DNA from: JAFEDN01 sp965651935
GTDB taxonomy: Bacteria; Pseudomonadota; Gammaproteobacteria; Coxiellales; Coxiellaceae
Reading direction: 5' to 3'
DNA length: 64,000 nucleotides
Assembly: GCA_965651935.1 (NCBI GenBank)
Contig: CBFGTC010000003.1
Coordinates: 62,001-126,000, forward strand
The notes below the pieces were generated by a model. The model searched no databases and was not told where the DNA came from. It saw only the letters and a list, made by a program, of their open reading frames with translations. Positions 61,876 to 64,000 of this stretch are shown here, piece after piece. Made by a program: the position numbers and the translations under genes. How positions within the stretch are numbered: position 1 is the first letter of the stretch; each line of letters starts with the position of its first letter.

Positions 61876-63039
61876 ATGACTTTGGCTCCATTAATTTACC
61901 TTGACAATATGTCCACCACCCCTTTAGATCCCAGGGTAGGGGAAGTGATGAGCGCTTGTTTAAACTCGCCTGAATTATTCGGGAACCCTTCCTCCCAAAC
62001 CCATCGTTATGGTTGGCTGGCGGCGCAAATGATTGAAAAAGCCAGAGAGCAAGTGGCGGTGGCCATCCATGCCGATCCTAAAGAAATTATTTGGACTTCC
62101 AGCGCAACTGAAGCCATCAATTTAGGTATTAAGGGCGCAGCTTTTTTTTACCAGCGAAAAGGACGTCACATTGTCACACTTCAAAGTGAACATAAAGCTG
62201 TGTTACATAGCATGGCCAGTTTGGAACGGCAGGGTTTTAAAGTCACGTATTTGAAACCGAGTCCGCTAGGTTTATTAGATCCTGAGAGGCTTAGAAATGC
62301 ACTTACGCCGGAAACACTTCTTGTTTCTTTGTGTTGGGTAAATAACGAAACCGGTGTGATTCAAAATATGAAAGAAATAGCTCAAATTACTCGCCAAAAT
62401 GGGATTATTCTTCATGTTGATGCCGCGCAAGCAGTCGGTAAAATACCCATCAATCTACACCATGTGCCGCTTGATTTAATGTCCATGTCTGCCCATAAAG
62501 TTTATGGCCCCAAAGGGATAGGGGCCTTATTTGTCCGCCGCAACCCTCGCATACGTTTGTTGGCCCAAATCCATGGAGGAGAACAAGAGCAGGGCCTACG
62601 CTCAGGTACTTTGGCCACTCATCAGATTGCGGGAATGGGCGCCGCTTTTGCTATTGCTCAGTCGGAATATGCGCAAGACCAGGCTAATATTAACCGATTA
62701 AGTGCCAAACTTTGGAATGGTCTGCAAAAATTGGGGGGTGTAGAGCTAAATGGAGCGTCTAATCCTCATAGAGTGGCGAATTGTCTCAATGTTTATTTTG
62801 CCGGGGTAGATGGGGAAACTGTATTGCATAGTTTACCAGGATTAGCTCTGTCTACCGGTTCGGCTTGCCATTCGGTTTATCAAACGCCTTCCCATGTGTT
62901 GACCGCCATGGGCATAAGCCATGAGCGGGCTCAACAATCTTTAAGGATAGGTATAGGCCGATTTACTCAAGAAGCGGAAATTGACGCTGCTTTGGCCCAA
63001 ATTGCCTTTGCAGTAGGGAGTTTAAGGAGCATTAAATAA
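61876..63039 (+). CDS. iscS: Cysteine desulfurase, IscS type
   Basis: IscS takes sulfur from cysteine for iron-sulfur clusters and for thiolated tRNA, for example through MnmA. The 387-residue protein has the PLP lysine K208 in SAHKVYGPKG and the active cysteine C331 in STGSACHSVYQTPSH; the residues after Cys differ from the usual SACTSASLEPS of E. coli IscS, so NifS-like use is possible. iscR, normally between trmJ and iscS, is missing, and iscU does not follow: the next gene is on the other strand. Confidence 0.9.
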   Translation: MTLAPLIYLDNMSTTPLDPRVGEVMSACLNSPELFGNPSSQTHRYGWLAAQMIEKAREQVAVAIHADPKEIIWTSSATEAINLGIKGAAFFYQRKGRHIVTLQSEHKAVLHSMASLERQGFKVTYLKPSPLGLLDPERLRNALTPETLLVSLCWVNNETGVIQNMKEIAQITRQNGIILHVDAAQAVGKIPINLHHVPLDLMSMSAHKVYGPKGIGALFVRRNPRIRLLAQIHGGEQEQGLRSGTLATHQIAGMGAAFAIAQSEYAQDQANINRLSAKLWNGLQKLGGVELNGASNPHRVANCLNVYFAGVDGETVLHSLPGLALSTGSACHSVYQTPSHVLTAMGISHERAQQSLRIGIGRFTQEAEIDAALAQIAFAVGSLRSIK

Positions 63040-63322
63040 TATAATAACGCGCGAGCTTAGTGCAGAGTAATGATTGGCGAGGTTTGATCCGTTTTTCTGA
63101 GAGTAAAACGCTGAGTTTATTCGGTAAAAAAGCTTTCTTTAGTTCTTTAAAACGCACTTTTTGCACTTGATTTCGGGTTATAAAAATCAATTCATGGTTG
63201 GCCGGGTCGTACCAGATTTTCTTAGCTTCTATGCTACTTTTAGCTAAAATTAATGCAATAGCTTTATCATTTTGGTCGTGGACCGAGTAAAGATTACGAA
63301 GTTTTTCTTTAAGCTTTTTCAT
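63032..63322 (-). CDS. Small basic protein of unknown function
   Basis: A 96-residue Lys/Leu-rich protein. The ATG at 63322 has an excellent GGAGGAG ribosome binding site; an in-frame ATG 15 bases upstream has none. It shows a helical first third, then a short beta hairpin-like part (KIWYDPANHELIFITR) and a basic end. It loosely recalls DUF721/DciA-type proteins, but I cannot confirm that. It overlaps the end of iscS by eight bases on the opposite strand. Confidence 0.55.
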   Translation of the reverse strand: MKKLKEKLRNLYSVHDQNDKAIALILAKSSIEAKKIWYDPANHELIFITRNQVQKVRFKELKKAFLPNKLSVLLSEKRIKPRQSLLCTKLARYYII

Positions 63323-63412
63323 TATCTCCTCCGTCATTTATTATAGTACAAAAATTATGCAACTTCTTAGGGCCTGTTCAAAGCATTTATTTAAAAGATT
63401 TTACATATTTTC

Positions 63413-64000
63413 TTAAAATGGATATTGTAGATATTTACAATCCGCTCGGAGAGGATATTGAGTGAGGCAAGGTCCTAGTGGGGATTTCCAGACTAATATA
63501 AGATGCTGTCGAAATTGAAAAATTTCTTTTGGGATTCCAAATTGAGAGATTATAGCTGATTTTCGGAATGACAAATCCATGCCGGATTTTCGCAAATACA
63601 CGAAAAAATTTTTGGAATAAGTTGAAGTTTCTATTTTTGAATCGGCCCATAAATAGGTATTTTGCCAATGTCTCAAGCCCAGTATTTCACCAGTAACTGG
63701 AGAAAATTGTACAGGCCTTACTTGAATAGAATTTTGGCTTAACGCAGTTAGAAGAGAGGCGTTCCAATAATCACTATACCCATAACTTAAATGCTGCTCA
63801 TTCAAAAAGCGGATGACGTGTGCTTTTTCAATAACCGGATCCTCATATGGCTTTTTCCATAAAGCTCCTAAAGTTAACAATCCTGAAACGGCATACATCA
63901 TCGCCGCCAGACTAAAAAATCGTTTGTTATTGTCGTCTATGTATTTCCATAAATAATCCGTTGCAATGCTTAAACTTAAAATACCTAAGGTAAAAAAATT
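63413..64000 (-). CDS. C-terminal part of a membrane protein, cut by the window edge
   Basis: The frame is open from the stop at 63413 to the end of the window (196 codons seen), so the ATG pair near 63901 is not the start. The visible part has one or two hydrophobic segments (FFTLGILSLSIA near the edge; MMYAVSGLLTLGALW) and then a soluble domain with many aromatic residues. This would suit a polytopic membrane enzyme such as a glycosyltransferase with a periplasmic end, but the family is not identifiable from the fragment. Confidence 0.6.
   Translation of the reverse strand, partial: NFFTLGILSLSIATDYLWKYIDDNNKRFFSLAAMMYAVSGLLTLGALWKKPYEDPVIEKAHVIRFLNEQHLSYGYSDYWNASLLTALSQNSIQVRPVQFSPVTGEILGLRHWQNTYLWADSKIETSTYSKNFFVYLRKSGMDLSFRKSAIISQFGIPKEIFQFRQHLILVWKSPLGPCLTQYPLRADCKYLQYPF

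Noticed and set aside
63413..63901. A complete 162-residue gene starting at 63901
   Set aside because: The frame stays open to the window end with protein-like membrane sequence, so the ATG is internal.

Overview
The window reads as chromosomal DNA from a gammaproteobacterium of the Legionellales (Coxiella/Legionella-like). The block mutS | cinA-recA-recX-alaS-lysC-csrA, the rpsF-rpsR-membrane protein-rplI-dnaB-alr run, an intein in DnaB, a histone-H1-like basic protein, and ankyrin/effector-like AT-rich genes between housekeeping genes all fit that group. This assignment is by gene order and family recognition only; no database search was run. I saw no rRNA, tRNA, CRISPR array, insertion sequence or integrase.

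Layout. 1-8.9 kb: mutS (minus), then a plus-strand DNA repair/translation run ending in csrA. 8.9-9.4 kb: a noncoding stretch with stem-loops. 9.4-17 kb: an outer-membrane protein, then rpmF-plsX-fabH-fabD, a secreted NTF2-like protein placed inside the fatty-acid cluster, and fabG-acpP-fabF. 16.3-19.8 kb: mltG-tmk-holB-tatD. 19.9-22.4 kb: a eukaryotic-type glutamine synthetase (GSII) downstream of a POT peptide transporter (minus). 22.6-25.7 kb: rseP, a Sel1 lipoprotein, a fatty acid desaturase. 25.7-27.2 kb: ung and rlpA (minus). 27.4-33.2 kb: histone-like gene, the rpsF-rpsR-rplI-dnaB operon with a 134-residue mini-intein in dnaB, alr and sdhE. 33.2-36.4 kb: a DegP/DegQ-type protease, pgeF and rluD (minus). 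36.5-40.1 kb: a short Lon-like protease, bamD, and a polyprenol/phytol-kinase-like membrane protein. 40.4-44.8 kb: a secreted Cys-rich protein, nadE with a Mth938 protein, an L,D-transpeptidase-like protein, rlmB. 45.1-47.1 kb: a large effector-like gene. 47-56.1 kb: mfd, mnmA, tgt-yajC-secD-secF. 56.2-64 kb: suhB, an ankyrin protein, an FAD-dependent oxidoreductase flanked by a duplicated 5' end of trmJ, then trmJ-iscS, a small unknown gene, and the C-terminal end of a membrane protein cut by the window edge.

The core is a compact set of DNA repair, lipid and envelope synthesis, tRNA modification and protein export genes, often with 1-17 base overlaps. Accessory material lies at a few junctions: the histone-like gene, the two AT-rich effector candidates, the oxidoreductase with its trmJ scar, and two dispersed intergenic repeat families. 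The strongest points for a second look are the very small intact DnaB intein, the trmJ duplication scar, the effector-like proteins, the histone-like protein, and a 54-base repeat that supplies the C-terminal codons of pgeF.
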